The translations under genes and the position numbers were made by a program. This document shows, in pieces, positions 52,082 to 60,317 of a stretch of 64,000 bases of DNA. Position 1 is the first letter of the stretch. The number at the start of each line of letters is the position of its first letter. Below the pieces are notes generated by a model. It worked only from the letters and a program-made list of their open reading frames with translations, did not search any database and was not told the origin of the DNA. This DNA is from Niabella soli DSM 19437 (GTDB taxonomy: Bacteria > Bacteroidota > Bacteroidia > Chitinophagales > Chitinophagaceae): assembly GCF_000243115.2 (NCBI RefSeq), contig NZ_CP007035.1, positions 4,030,001 to 4,094,000 on the forward strand, read 5' to 3'.

Positions 52082-53440
52082 TTAGGGTTTTAAAAAAAGG
52101 TAATACAGGTGCTGCGATAAAAATGGCTGCCGCAGTTCATCTGATTTAAGACGCATAAAATCGGTATTGGGCAAAAACCCTTTATTATACAGCAACTGTT
52201 TATTGTACGGAAGACTGATGGCGTAGTCTTTGTCGAAGGAAGCGGCATGATTGAGATTGTACCGGGTTACGATCCAGCTCCAGTTTACAACTGCGCCAAT
52301 GATCAGCGTGCCATAGATTACCCACGCCATCCGGTTAAGCAGGTAAATATTGGTTTTTTGCCTCCGGATCTTTAATGCAGTATAAACCAACCCCAATACA
52401 GCCAGAAAAAGAAACAGGTATACCCCGATTCTTTTAAGGGTTAACCCATAGCTATCCACATATTGATTGTTCTTTAAAACAACGGTTCCTGCCAGCAGCA
52501 TATTAAGTACGATCCATATAAAAGCATACGTTTTCAGCGGCCCGCTATTTTTAGAAAAGTTCAACGCACCTTTAAAGAATAACATAATTACTGAAATGGC
52601 CATTGCAATTGAGAAGATCAGCAGGTAAACCCGCTCATGCAAAGACTGACTGAGGCTATTTCCGGATGGGTTGCCACGGAATTGCTCTATACTATAAGTA
52701 ACAATAAAAAAGATTACAAGGAGGTTGAGTGCAATTAAAGAGATCTGTCCGCTTTTTTGATAGAACTGAATATCTGTCGCTTCAGGGTCTGTGGCGGCAT
52801 TGCTATATGAAGGAGGAAAGGCATCCTGCAAATATTTGTCCTGCTTTAATAACAGGTCGGGCACCCAGTAATGCATAAACGAAAACATCAGGAAGAAACC
52901 CATTATTGTTAAAAAAGACAGTTGGAAAAAGTTGACATTCCAGTTAATGAAAAAGAAAGATTGAAATAAATCGCTGCTGGAGGTGTATACAAGAAGGAAG
53001 CTGGCAATTAAGGCCGCGGGAACAAGAAAATAATAAAGTATTTTCTTATAAACATCAGCAGACAAACCAGGCCCTGACGGCAGCCATTTGTGTAAAAAAG
53101 GAGCCCTGAATAAAAAACTGGCAAAGTTGAGCATGCTTGCAAAAGGAATCAGCAACAGGTTGGTTGCGGGGGCGTATAGTTTGCAGGAGATGATCGCTAA
53201 TGAGCAGAATATTGCGGCAAACGAAATAAAATCGCCGTACCAGGCAAAGGCGCCCGCTGATAGCAGTAGCGCCGCAGTTGCCGCCCAAAATGGCTTTGAA
53301 CGGTTAGCCTTTGGTGTTGTTATCAACAGCAACAACCAAAGGGCTATCGAGAAAACGCTCAGATTTAATCCGATTTCCTGGTTGTAAAACAGGATGACAA
53401 ACAGGACAACGCCCGATAATAAGGCAATAGTTTTTTTCAT
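52082..53440 (-). CDS. Integral membrane protein, DUF4173-like
   Basis: A 452-residue polytopic membrane protein with about 10-12 hydrophobic segments. The C-terminal part SYGLTLKRIGVYLFLFLAVLGLVYTALKIRRQKTNIYLLNRMAWVIYG resembles DUF4173, a family of bacterial membrane proteins of unknown role; I assign that from pattern memory. No enzymatic motif is seen. It is the third gene in a leftward operon after a membrane protein and a winged-helix regulator (51 bp gap), with a 26-residue peptide gene right after it. An 18-bp element shared with the first operon gene (53462-53479) lies 22 bp upstream. Confidence 0.8.
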   Translation of the reverse strand: MKKTIALLSGVVLFVILFYNQEIGLNLSVFSIALWLLLLITTPKANRSKPFWAATAALLLSAGAFAWYGDFISFAAIFCSLAIISCKLYAPATNLLLIPFASMLNFASFLFRAPFLHKWLPSGPGLSADVYKKILYYFLVPAALIASFLLVYTSSSDLFQSFFFINWNVNFFQLSFLTIMGFFLMFSFMHYWVPDLLLKQDKYLQDAFPPSYSNAATDPEATDIQFYQKSGQISLIALNLLVIFFIVTYSIEQFRGNPSGNSLSQSLHERVYLLIFSIAMAISVIMLFFKGALNFSKNSGPLKTYAFIWIVLNMLLAGTVVLKNNQYVDSYGLTLKRIGVYLFLFLAVLGLVYTALKIRRQKTNIYLLNRMAWVIYGTLIIGAVVNWSWIVTRYNLNHAASFDKDYAISLPYNKQLLYNKGFLPNTDFMRLKSDELRQPFLSQHLYYLFLKP

Positions 53441-53461
53441 TGTTTTATTTTTAAAAGTACT

Positions 53462-53479
53462 TTATATTTCAAAGTTTAT
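53462..53479. promoter_or_regulatory. Shared 18-bp upstream element, copy 1
   Basis: TTATATTTCAAAGTTTAT lies 22 bp before the DUF4173 gene start. It recurs with one mismatch at 54447-54464 ahead of the first gene of the operon. Between the copies is a winged-helix regulator gene, the obvious candidate binder. Confidence 0.5.
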
Positions 53480-53491
53480 GGTTAAAAAAAT

Positions 53492-53779
53492 TTAGTTTAA
53501 TAATTTGCCCAGGGCATTAATGTGTTGTATAAAAGCTTCCTTACCCGTTTTGGTAACCTTGTACGAGGTTCTGGGTTTTTTGCCAATGAACTCTTTTTTC
53601 ACTTCAATATGGTTTTTGTTTTCCAGTGCGGTGATATGGCTGGCCAGGTTGCCATCAGTAACGCCCAGGTGTTCCTTCAGTTCGAGGAAATCGACCCAGT
53701 TGTTGACAACAAGAACCGACATAATGCCCAGCCGCACCCGGCTTTCAAAATCTTTATTTATCTGATCAATAATACCCAT
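53492..53779 (-). CDS. Winged-helix transcriptional regulator (HTH_34/ArsR-like)
   Basis: A 95-residue regulator consisting of one winged helix: FESRVRLGIMSVLVVNNWVDFLELKEHLGVTDGNLASHITALENKNHIEVKKEFIGKKPRTSYKVTKTG has the recognition helix VTDGNLASHITAL and a basic wing. This is the typical small regulator of membrane-protein operons in Bacteroidota (PF13601-like). It sits between two membrane-protein genes, 13 bp after the 5' one, and both those genes have an identical 18-bp element in their leaders, suggesting autoregulation. Confidence 0.88.
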   Translation of the reverse strand: MGIIDQINKDFESRVRLGIMSVLVVNNWVDFLELKEHLGVTDGNLASHITALENKNHIEVKKEFIGKKPRTSYKVTKTGKEAFIQHINALGKLLN

Positions 53780-53792
53780 GTCCTGCCAATTG

Positions 53793-54407
53793 CTATTTGT
53801 ATTTTTTATACATCAGTAAACCATAAATGATGTGCAATACTCCAAATCCCAATGCCCAGAACACCAGGCCGTATCCGGGAATAAAACTCGCTATCAGGCC
53901 CAGGAATACTTCGCAGATCCCCAGGTATTGGATGTCGGAATACGTGTATTTGGATGCATTAATTAAAGCGAGACCATAAAACAAAAGTGTAGCCGGGGCT
54001 ATCAGACCAAACAGATCGTGATAAAACAGTGCCAGGCAAAACAACCCGCCGGCAGCAAGGGGAAGAAACAACTGCACCAGCAACCGTTGTGTGGTGGAGG
54101 TCCATATTTTTAACCCCTGTTTTTTTGTTTTCTGAACGGTTAGCAAAATACCCGCTCCTACTGCGGCAACTAAAATAATTATAGCCAGTATAAGCAGGCG
54201 GATTCCCAGATCATAGGTATATCCATAATATCCTTCGCCGGGTAAATAATTGACACCCTGTTGCTGCAATAGTTTGCTGGCGATAAAAGCCCCGATCAGG
54301 GCAATGATTCCCGCTGCCACACCCGAAAGTCCATTCAGTGAGATAAAACGCGACGATCGCTCCATCATCTGGCGGATGTGTTGTAAATCATCTTTTGGAT
54401 TGTTCAT
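53793..54407 (-). CDS. Integral membrane protein at the head of the operon
   Basis: A 204-residue membrane protein with about six hydrophobic helices (FISLNGLSGVAAGIIALIGAFIA, LGIRLLILAIIILVAAVGAGILL, LLVQLFLPLAAGGLFCLALFYHDLFGL, LLFYGLALIN, IGLIASFIPGYGLVFWALGFGVLHIIYGLLM). The N-terminus is cytoplasmic and charged. Family not recognised. It is the first gene of the leftward operon that continues with the winged-helix regulator (13-bp gap), the DUF4173-like protein and the 26-residue peptide. Upstream are the 18-bp element (54447) and a TTTGAGATACAAA palindrome. Confidence 0.78.
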   Translation of the reverse strand: MNNPKDDLQHIRQMMERSSRFISLNGLSGVAAGIIALIGAFIASKLLQQQGVNYLPGEGYYGYTYDLGIRLLILAIIILVAAVGAGILLTVQKTKKQGLKIWTSTTQRLLVQLFLPLAAGGLFCLALFYHDLFGLIAPATLLFYGLALINASKYTYSDIQYLGICEVFLGLIASFIPGYGLVFWALGFGVLHIIYGLLMYKKYK

Positions 54408-54412
54408 TTTAA

Positions 54413-54432
54413 AAGTGCTTTGAGATACAAAG
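54413..54432. promoter_or_regulatory. Short palindromic leader element, copy 1 (AAGTGC-TTTGAGATACAAAG)
   Basis: Contains CTTTG-AGATA-CAAAG (54418-54432), a perfect inverted repeat, immediately before the first gene of the operon. Nearly the same sequence (one inserted base) lies before the small membrane gene at 56906 (56912-56932). Part of it overlaps the region where a -7 box would lie. Confidence 0.4.
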
Positions 54433-54446
54433 TAAATGCCAACGGC

Positions 54447-54464
54447 TTATATTTCAAAATTTAT
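54447..54464. promoter_or_regulatory. Shared 18-bp upstream element, copy 2
   Basis: TTATATTTCAAAATTTAT, one mismatch to 53462-53479, 40 bp before the ATG at 54407. Confidence 0.5.
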
Positions 54465-54677
54465 TTTGATGAAGTAGGCCGTAGGGGGTTATGCTGTCGG
54501 CCCTCCCCGGGAAACTTCTGGAACCGTTCTCTATTAATTGGAGACCGCCTGTCTGCCGTGTACCATTGGTCAGGATTACAGGAGTGTCTGATTATGGTTT
54601 AAGGGTAAATCTTGATCATTTGGTGGGTAATTTTTTATTATAAAAAAACTCGTAAACTGCTTCCTGTCCTTTTCAGT

Positions 54678-54685
54678 TATTTTTG
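54678..54685 (+). promoter_or_regulatory. -7 promoter box of surE, 6 nt from the start codon
   Basis: TATTTTTG, an exact TAnnTTTG match, ends 6 nt before the ATG at 54692. It covers a possible upstream TTG start, which is therefore unlikely. Confidence 0.5.
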
Positions 54686-54691
54686 CATTCT

Positions 54692-55480
54692 ATGTCAGTT
54701 AAGCAAGCAAGCAAAAAAGAAAAACCCATCATCCTGATCACAAATGACGACGGCGTTTCTTCTTTGGGAATCAGGAGCCTGGTGGAGGCAATGGACGGGT
54801 TGGGCAAAATTGTAGTAGTGGCCCCGGATAAACCACAATCAGGAATGGGGCATGCGATAACCATTGGGCATCCGCTGCGATTGTACGAAGTAGAGCTGTT
54901 CGAGGGTGTTAAAGCATACTCCTGCTCCGGCACACCGGTTGACTGTGTAAAGCTGGCGGTTGATAAAATTCTGCACCGCAAACCGGATATCTGCATCAGC
55001 GGTATTAATCACGGCTCCAATCACAGCATTAATGTCATTTACTCCGGAACGATGTCGGCCGCTATGGAGGCTGCGATCGAAAGTATTCCCGCGGTTGGTT
55101 TTTCATTAATGGATTATGGCGCCGAGCCCGATTTTACAGCCTCCAAACAGTATGCGCGCCTGATCGTGGAAAAAATGCTGCAAAAGAAATTGCCCCGGCA
55201 CTTTTTATTGAATGTAAATATTCCGAAAGCATCCCCTGATGAATTAAAAGGATACAAGATCTGCAAACAGGCATATGCTAAATACCAGGAGAAATTTATC
55301 GAGAGAAAAGATCCGCACGGTCGTAGTTATTACTGGCTCACAGGCGAATTTGTAAATTTTGATAAATCGAAGGATACCGATGTATGGGCCCTTGCCAACG
55401 GATATGTAAGCGTGGTGCCGGTAGAATTTGATCTTACGGATTATAGTCTGAAAGAAAAGCTGGAAAAAGACTGGAGGTAG
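54692..55480 (+). CDS. surE: 5'/3'-nucleotidase SurE
   Basis: A 262-residue metal-dependent phosphatase that dephosphorylates nucleoside monophosphates. The Rossmann-like start has the acidic metal motif ITNDDGVSSLGIRSLVEAM and VVVAPDKPQSGMGHAITIGHPLR. The SGINHGSNHSINVIYSGTMSAAMEAAIESIPAVGFS segment, with Asn and Ser ligands, completes the metal site. Length is normal. The start at 54692 is chosen by the promoter box. It is followed by lpxB after 127 bp. Confidence 0.96.
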   Translation: MSVKQASKKEKPIILITNDDGVSSLGIRSLVEAMDGLGKIVVVAPDKPQSGMGHAITIGHPLRLYEVELFEGVKAYSCSGTPVDCVKLAVDKILHRKPDICISGINHGSNHSINVIYSGTMSAAMEAAIESIPAVGFSLMDYGAEPDFTASKQYARLIVEKMLQKKLPRHFLLNVNIPKASPDELKGYKICKQAYAKYQEKFIERKDPHGRSYYWLTGEFVNFDKSKDTDVWALANGYVSVVPVEFDLTDYSLKEKLEKDWR

Positions 55481-55607
55481 GTAATGTGGAAATTTGAGAA
55501 TATGAAAATGTGAAAATGGTTCATCGCTGATGGCAAATAGTCTGAATGCTAATGGCTATTGTCTAATAGTGCATCCTTATTAAGCGTTCTGCATCAAAAA
55601 GTAAACA

Positions 55608-56753
55608 TTGAGCAACAATAAACACAAATACTATATCATCGCAGGCGAGGCTTCCGGTGATCTGCACGGAGGCAACCTGGTGGCGGCATTAAAAGCATTG
55701 GAACCTGATTGCGAAATGCGCGGTTGGGGCGGCGATAAAATGCAGGCAGCGGGGATGGAAGTGGTAAAGCATTACAAGGACCTTGCTTTTATGGGTTTTG
55801 CGGAAATAGTGATGAACCTGCGCACCATTCTCCGGAATCTTAGTTTTTGCAAGAAAGATATCTTGGCATTTAAGCCGGATGCGTTGATATTGATAGATTA
55901 CCCGGGTTTTAATTTGCGCATTGCCCAATGGGCCAAAAGCCAGGGCTTAAAAGTGATCTACTATATTTCACCGCAGGTATGGGCCTGGAAAGAAGGCAGG
56001 GTGAAAATGATGAAACGCTGCATTGATAAAATGCTGGTCATTCTTCCGTTTGAAAAAGAATACTACCAGGCTAAATGGAACTGGCAGGTTGATTATGTGG
56101 GGCACCCGCTTATTGAAGAGATCGATCAGAAAAAGAAAAAAGGAACGGATCTGGTTATAACAGATGCCAATGGTCAACCCGTTACCCGGCCGGTGATCGC
56201 ACTGCTTCCCGGCAGCCGCAAACAGGAAATTGAAAAAAAACTGCCGGTAATGCTGGCGGTCAGTACCCATTTTCCCGGTTATCAGTTTGTGGTGGCGCAG
56301 GCGCCGGCGGTTGACGATGCCTTTTATGAGCAATTCACTGGGAAATATCCGAATGTAAGTACCGTCAACAACCGCACTTATGATGTATTGCTGCAGGCCA
56401 CCGCGGCATTGGTTACTTCCGGAACGGCAACGCTGGAAACGGCTTTGTTCGGGGTGCCCGAAGTGGTCTGTTACAAGGGGTCGGCGATCAGCTACCAGAT
56501 CGCTAAACGGGTGATCAGTATTAAATACATCTCTCTCGTCAATTTGATTATGGATAAGGAAGTGGTGAAAGAACTGATCCAGGATGCTATGAATGAAAAG
56601 AATATTATTGCCGAATTACAGGCGCTACTGTTCGATGAACAACGGAAAGAACAATTACAAAAGGACTATGAAAAATTGCACCAGGTTTTGTCTGCGGGAG
56701 GCGATGCTTCGCGCCAGGCGGCGGAAATTATTGTTCAATCAGTGGCGCAGTAA
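55608..56753 (+). CDS. lpxB: Lipid-A-disaccharide synthase
   Basis: A 381-residue glycosyltransferase (GT19) that joins two acylated glucosamine units in lipid A synthesis, at the inner membrane. The N-terminal signature YYIIAGEASGDLHGGNLVAAL, LIDYPGFNLRIAQWAKSQG, YISPQVWAWKEGRV, and C-terminal LLPGSRKQEIEKKLPVM and TSGTATLETALFGVPEVVCYKGS are all present. The start is a TTG at 55608 (MSNNKHKYYII), since the next in-frame ATG would remove the catalytic start. Other lpx genes are not adjacent. The small convergent gene overlaps its end by 15 bp. Confidence 0.97.
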   Translation: MSNNKHKYYIIAGEASGDLHGGNLVAALKALEPDCEMRGWGGDKMQAAGMEVVKHYKDLAFMGFAEIVMNLRTILRNLSFCKKDILAFKPDALILIDYPGFNLRIAQWAKSQGLKVIYYISPQVWAWKEGRVKMMKRCIDKMLVILPFEKEYYQAKWNWQVDYVGHPLIEEIDQKKKKGTDLVITDANGQPVTRPVIALLPGSRKQEIEKKLPVMLAVSTHFPGYQFVVAQAPAVDDAFYEQFTGKYPNVSTVNNRTYDVLLQATAALVTSGTATLETALFGVPEVVCYKGSAISYQIAKRVISIKYISLVNLIMDKEVVKELIQDAMNEKNIIAELQALLFDEQRKEQLQKDYEKLHQVLSAGGDASRQAAEIIVQSVAQ

Positions 56754-56906
56754 CGTCTTAACAATAATAATGATAAGGGCGATGATAAAAAGTAAAAGGC
56801 TTAGCCGGTTAATTCCGTGCATATAGCCGATCCACTTGCTTTTCGGTGCATTCGGGTCCTTTTTCTTTAAAAATAAATATTGCGCTATTTGATCCCAGAT
56901 GCCCAT
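56739..56906 (-). CDS. Small single-helix membrane protein
   Basis: A 55-residue protein starting MGIWDQIAQYLFLKKKDPNAPKSKW with one C-terminal membrane helix (LLLFIIALIIIIVKTLL). The start ATG 56906 has an exact TATCTTTG -7 box 21 nt upstream; an earlier start in frame is not supported. It overlaps lpxB (convergent) by 15 bp at its 3' end. Family unknown. Its leader shares a 20-bp palindromic element with that of the 54407 gene. Confidence 0.7.
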   Translation of the reverse strand: MGIWDQIAQYLFLKKKDPNAPKSKWIGYMHGINRLSLLLFIIALIIIIVKTLLRH

Positions 56907-56911
56907 TGTTG

Positions 56912-56932
56912 AAGTGCGTTTGAGATACAAAG
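56912..56932. promoter_or_regulatory. Short palindromic leader element, copy 2
   Basis: AAGTGCGTTTGAGATACAAAG, matching 54413-54432 with one extra base; the CAAAG end is part of the -7 box read on the minus strand (56928-56935). Confidence 0.4.
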
Positions 56933-56935
56933 ATA
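56928..56935 (-). promoter_or_regulatory. -7 promoter box of the small membrane protein gene
   Basis: The minus strand reads TATCTTTG, an exact TAnnTTTG match, 21 nt upstream of the ATG at 56906. Confidence 0.5.
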
Positions 56936-57317
56936 CGTTATTTGGAAGTTGAGTTTCTGGTCCAAAGTTCCGGTTGCAGGTTTCAGGTTCGAGGCGTGTG
57001 CGTGCCTAAAATTTTTTAGAGCCGTAGGCTCTCTTTCTTTATGTAAAGCGGTGCTTTAGCGCAGCTTCGTGCATGAAACAATGAGCGAAGTGCCATCGGC
57101 ACGGTATATTATGTGCCGAACCTACGGTTCTCCATCTACCTTGACAGCTCCTAAAACGGGTTGAAACCCGCTTTTGAAATATCGGCTATGCCTCTTTTTT
57201 TAATTTTGATGCATTTTTATCTTTGCAACCGATCTTTCTGTGATTCTGCGCTTCTGTGGCTGATTTTTTCCGTTGTTTTTATTGTATCGTTAACTCCAAA
57301 CAATGGAGAGATCCCTC
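56936..57317. repeat. Repeat-filled gap: heptamers and REP-like hairpins
   Basis: 382 bp without a gene. A heptamer run GGTTGCA-GGTTTCA-GGTTCGA-GG (56967-56991) is followed by REP-like hairpins GAG-CCGTAGG-CTC (about 57018-57030), GTG-CCATCGG-CAC (57091-57103), GAAC-CTACG-GTTC (57119-57131) and CGGGTT-gaa-ACCCG (57155-57171). The stems vary but keep an apical CC-N3-GG core, as in the 17.2-17.5 kb cluster. The AT-rich right side (57180-57310) carries nothing recognisable. Confidence 0.65.
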
Positions 57318-57794
57318 TCATACGGGTTGTTGCAAGAGTTTGTTTAGTAATACGATCTGCCCCAGATGATAATAGATATGCTGGATCATTGCGTTAATAT
57401 TCCTGTAGTTGCTGCCGTAGTTTTTATTGGCAAAGGGCAGGTGCATACGGTCCGCAGGCATTTGTGCTACCAATGCAACAAACCTTTTGGCATCTGTCCA
57501 TAATCTGGATTTTAACGCTTCCCAATCCTCCGCCGACCGGATCGCCGGGGCATCAAAACTATTTTGGTCATGTATGTCCAGCTCACCGCCTTCCAGCACT
57601 TTTATGATGCCGGCAATGTAATAGTTGATATGAAAAGCAAGCGCTGCAATTGTATTGTGCGCCCCCAGCCGGGCAGTGGCCTGCTGCCAGTTCGTATTTT
57701 CCAGTTGTGTTTTGAGGCTGGTGGTAGATACCCAGTCTTTGGTAAAGTGCACTTCTTTGAATTGTTGGGCCAGCGCTGAAGCTAAGTTGACCAT
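57318..57794 (-). CDS. DinB-like four-helix-bundle protein
   Basis: A 158-residue DinB/DUF1572-type protein. The family fold is a four-helix bundle with a metal site of three His; candidate ligands are in ALAFHINYYIAG, and HIYYHLGQIVLLNK near the C-terminus. The ATG at 57794 is preferred over the longer frame because the helical domain starts there. Members are often thiol-dependent or stress-related hydrolases or transferases; no specific role can be assigned. A TAATTTTA sequence about 20 bp upstream (minus strand) is a 7/8 match to the -7 box. The glyS gene is divergent. Confidence 0.82.
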   Translation of the reverse strand: MVNLASALAQQFKEVHFTKDWVSTTSLKTQLENTNWQQATARLGAHNTIAALAFHINYYIAGIIKVLEGGELDIHDQNSFDAPAIRSAEDWEALKSRLWTDAKRFVALVAQMPADRMHLPFANKNYGSNYRNINAMIQHIYYHLGQIVLLNKLLQQPV

Positions 57795-57917
57795 ATCCGG
57801 CTGTTTAATTGCTAAAATTACAGACAAAAAACGGTTCAACGTTCCGGATTCCGGCCAGCGGATCCAACCCGTCAATATTTCAACGGGTTAACCTTTCCCC
57901 CTGTCAACTTTTCAACC

Positions 57918-57925
57918 TAAATTTG
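57918..57925 (+). promoter_or_regulatory. -7 promoter box of glyS, 6 nt from the start codon
   Basis: TAAATTTG, an exact TAnnTTTG match, ends 6 nt before the glyS ATG at 57932; upstream in-frame extension is not supported. Confidence 0.5.
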
Positions 57926-57931
57926 CGCCCT

Positions 57932-59404
57932 ATGGCAACTACAGATACAAACCGGTTTCAGGCGATTATTTCGCATTGTAAAGAATATGGATTCGTTTTC
58001 CCCAGCAGTGAGATCTATGATGGCCTGCAAGCTGTTTATGATTATGGTCAGTGGGGAAGTGAGTTGAAGAAAAATATCAAGGATTATTGGTGGAAATCCA
58101 TGACCCAGTTGCAGGATAATATCGTTGGTATTGATGCGGCTATTTTTATGCACCCTACCACCTGGAAGGCCAGCGGGCACGTGGATGGTTTTAACGACCC
58201 GATGATCGATAACAAAGACAGCAAAAAACGGTACCGGGTGGATCATCTGATCGAATCGCACACGGATCAATTGAAAGCAGACGGGAAAGAGGCGGAGGCG
58301 GAAGCGATCATTAGTGCAATGGAAAAAGCAGATGCAGCGGGCGACCTGGCGGCGCTGAAACAGCTCATTGATGACAACAAAATAAAATGCGGCATAAGCG
58401 GTACCGCTAACTGGACTGATATCCGTCAGTTCAACCTGATGTTCTCTACTGAGTTTGGCTCTACGGTTTCTTCGGATGAGGAGAACAATAAAGTGTACCT
58501 GCGCCCCGAAACAGCACAGGGTATTTTTGTAAACTTTCTGAATGTGCAAAAAACCGGACGTATGAAAATACCTTTTGGTATTGCGCAGATCGGCAAAGCA
58601 TTCCGCAATGAAATTGTAGCGCGCCAGTTTATCTTCCGCATGCGCGAATTTGAACAGATGGAGATGCAGTTTTTCATCAAACCCGGCACGCAAAAAGAAT
58701 GGTACGAATACTGGAAGCAGGCGCGATTGAAATGGCACCTGGAGCTGGGCGTGCCGCAAACAGAATACCGCTTTCATGACCACGTAAAACTGGCGCACTA
58801 TGCGGATGCGGCCTGCGATATTGAATATAATTTCCCGATGGGCTTTAAAGAACTGGAAGGGATCCATAGCCGTACGGATTTTGATTTGCGTAACCACCAG
58901 GAATACAGCAAAAAGAAACTACAGTATTTTGATAATGATATTGATCCCGAAACCGGCAAGCCGATCGGCAATTATATTCCCTATGTGATCGAAACGTCTA
59001 TTGGTTTAGACCGGATGTTTCTGTCGATGATCTGCGCGGCTTACACGGAAGAAGAGCTGGGCACTCCCGAAAAACCAGACAGCCGTGTGGTGCTGAAGTT
59101 TCCGGCGAAACTGGCGCCGATCAAACTGGCAGTGTTCCCCTTAACAAAAAAAGACGGCCTGCCCGAAATCGCCCAGGGGATCATGGCAGCGCACCGGGGC
59201 GATTTTAAATGTTTTTACGAGGAAAAAGATACTATCGGTAAACGTTACCGCCGTATGGATGCCTTGGGAGTTCCGTTCTGTATTACGGTGGATCATCAAA
59301 CCAAAGAAGATAATACGGTGACCGTCCGCTATCGCGATAGTATGCAACAGGAGCGGATCGCCATTGATCAGATCGGTGAACTGGTGCGGAAGGCCTTTCA
59401 ATAG
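57932..59404 (+). CDS. glyS: Glycine--tRNA ligase (dimeric class II type)
   Basis: A 490-residue class IIa synthetase of the alpha-2 (archaeal/eukaryotic-like) form, unlike the two-subunit bacterial form; it charges tRNA-Gly. It has motif 1 region TSVVSSDEENNKVYLRPETAQGIFVNFLN, motif 2 FRNEIVARQFIFRMREFEQMEMQFF and motif 3 ETSIGLDRMFLSMI, with an anticodon-binding domain at the C-terminus (~370-490, LAPIKLAVFPLTKKDGLPEIAQG). The start at 57932 follows the promoter box. An overlapping minus-strand frame of over 300 codons here is a codon-bias shadow. Confidence 0.97.
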   Translation: MATTDTNRFQAIISHCKEYGFVFPSSEIYDGLQAVYDYGQWGSELKKNIKDYWWKSMTQLQDNIVGIDAAIFMHPTTWKASGHVDGFNDPMIDNKDSKKRYRVDHLIESHTDQLKADGKEAEAEAIISAMEKADAAGDLAALKQLIDDNKIKCGISGTANWTDIRQFNLMFSTEFGSTVSSDEENNKVYLRPETAQGIFVNFLNVQKTGRMKIPFGIAQIGKAFRNEIVARQFIFRMREFEQMEMQFFIKPGTQKEWYEYWKQARLKWHLELGVPQTEYRFHDHVKLAHYADAACDIEYNFPMGFKELEGIHSRTDFDLRNHQEYSKKKLQYFDNDIDPETGKPIGNYIPYVIETSIGLDRMFLSMICAAYTEEELGTPEKPDSRVVLKFPAKLAPIKLAVFPLTKKDGLPEIAQGIMAAHRGDFKCFYEEKDTIGKRYRRMDALGVPFCITVDHQTKEDNTVTVRYRDSMQQERIAIDQIGELVRKAFQ

Positions 59405-59435
59405 GGGCGCTATCGATTTATGAAACTGATGGCTA

Positions 59436-60317
59436 ATGATTCAGGACAAAATAACGCAGGTCTGGGTAAAACTAACGGGTAGAAAAATCAAACCTGATGC
59501 ATATTCATGGCTCAATGGGATCATTGGCGATCAGGATATCATCAGCGATAAATATTTTCAGAATATTGCGAGAGCTGAGGGACTCATCCTGGAAACAAAT
59601 GCACCTCAAAGTGGATTAATAGATGATATTTCTGTGCTGGATTTTTCCCGGGAGGAACTCGAAAAGTTAAATCCCGTCGTAAAAGATTTCTATGAACATA
59701 CATCTGATTATGATTTTGAGATCTGGAGTGAGTGGATGGGAATATTTAAGCCGTTTGGAAAACTCCTGACTGTTTTATTCAGTAAAAGACTACAGCAATT
59801 AAATGTTCCGACAAACGCCCTTGCAGCCGCAAAAGGCCTGAAAAGTGAAATAGTAAAATTAAAGCAGCATAACAAAGTAGTATGGACGATCTGGTATAGA
59901 AAAATAAAAAGCACGAATGATGTGATTTATTCCGGTGTTTACACAACTGCATTTGTTCCTTACTTTAATAAAAATCTTTTAAAAGTAGTGTTCCCGCTGC
60001 CGAATGGTAATGCCTCTGTAATTATGACTAAAAAAGTACTGGAGGATGGCTCCTTATTGCTAAGTTCAGATGGCAAAAAGTTTGGTGAGAACGGATTTTA
60101 TTTCTATCTGACTGATAGAAAGCAAAAGCATTGGGCAAAATTCGTAAAAGCTCTGCACGAATGGATTAAAGTTTATGTAGATGAGGAGGGCGTTTTAAGA
60201 ACCGACCACGACTTTAAGTTTTATGGAATAAACTTTCTGAATCTCCATTATAAAATGACGAAAAAAATACCACACATTTTTATTCCTTCGGAATCTTCTG
60301 TTGCTCCCTTGCTTTAA
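59436..60317 (+). CDS. Hypothetical protein, family unknown
   Basis: A 293-residue soluble protein without signal peptide, membrane helix or catalytic motif that I can identify. It is lysine- and aromatic-rich, with alternating strand and helix (for example VVWTIWYRKIKSTNDVIYSGVYTTAFVPYFNKNLLKVVFPLP, which suggests a beta-sheet core), and AT-rich relative to glyS before it. It lies 31 bp after glyS on the same strand, and its 3' end overlaps the convergent TIM-barrel gene by 38 bp. A later insertion beside glyS is possible. Confidence 0.75.
   Translation: MIQDKITQVWVKLTGRKIKPDAYSWLNGIIGDQDIISDKYFQNIARAEGLILETNAPQSGLIDDISVLDFSREELEKLNPVVKDFYEHTSDYDFEIWSEWMGIFKPFGKLLTVLFSKRLQQLNVPTNALAAAKGLKSEIVKLKQHNKVVWTIWYRKIKSTNDVIYSGVYTTAFVPYFNKNLLKVVFPLPNGNASVIMTKKVLEDGSLLLSSDGKKFGENGFYFYLTDRKQKHWAKFVKALHEWIKVYVDEEGVLRTDHDFKFYGINFLNLHYKMTKKIPHIFIPSESSVAPLL

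Noticed and set aside
57917-58897. Long minus-strand open frame (326 codons) opposite glyS
   Set aside because: Lies wholly on a clear glyS with conserved motifs; Cys/His/Phe-rich translation without a domain; a codon-bias shadow.
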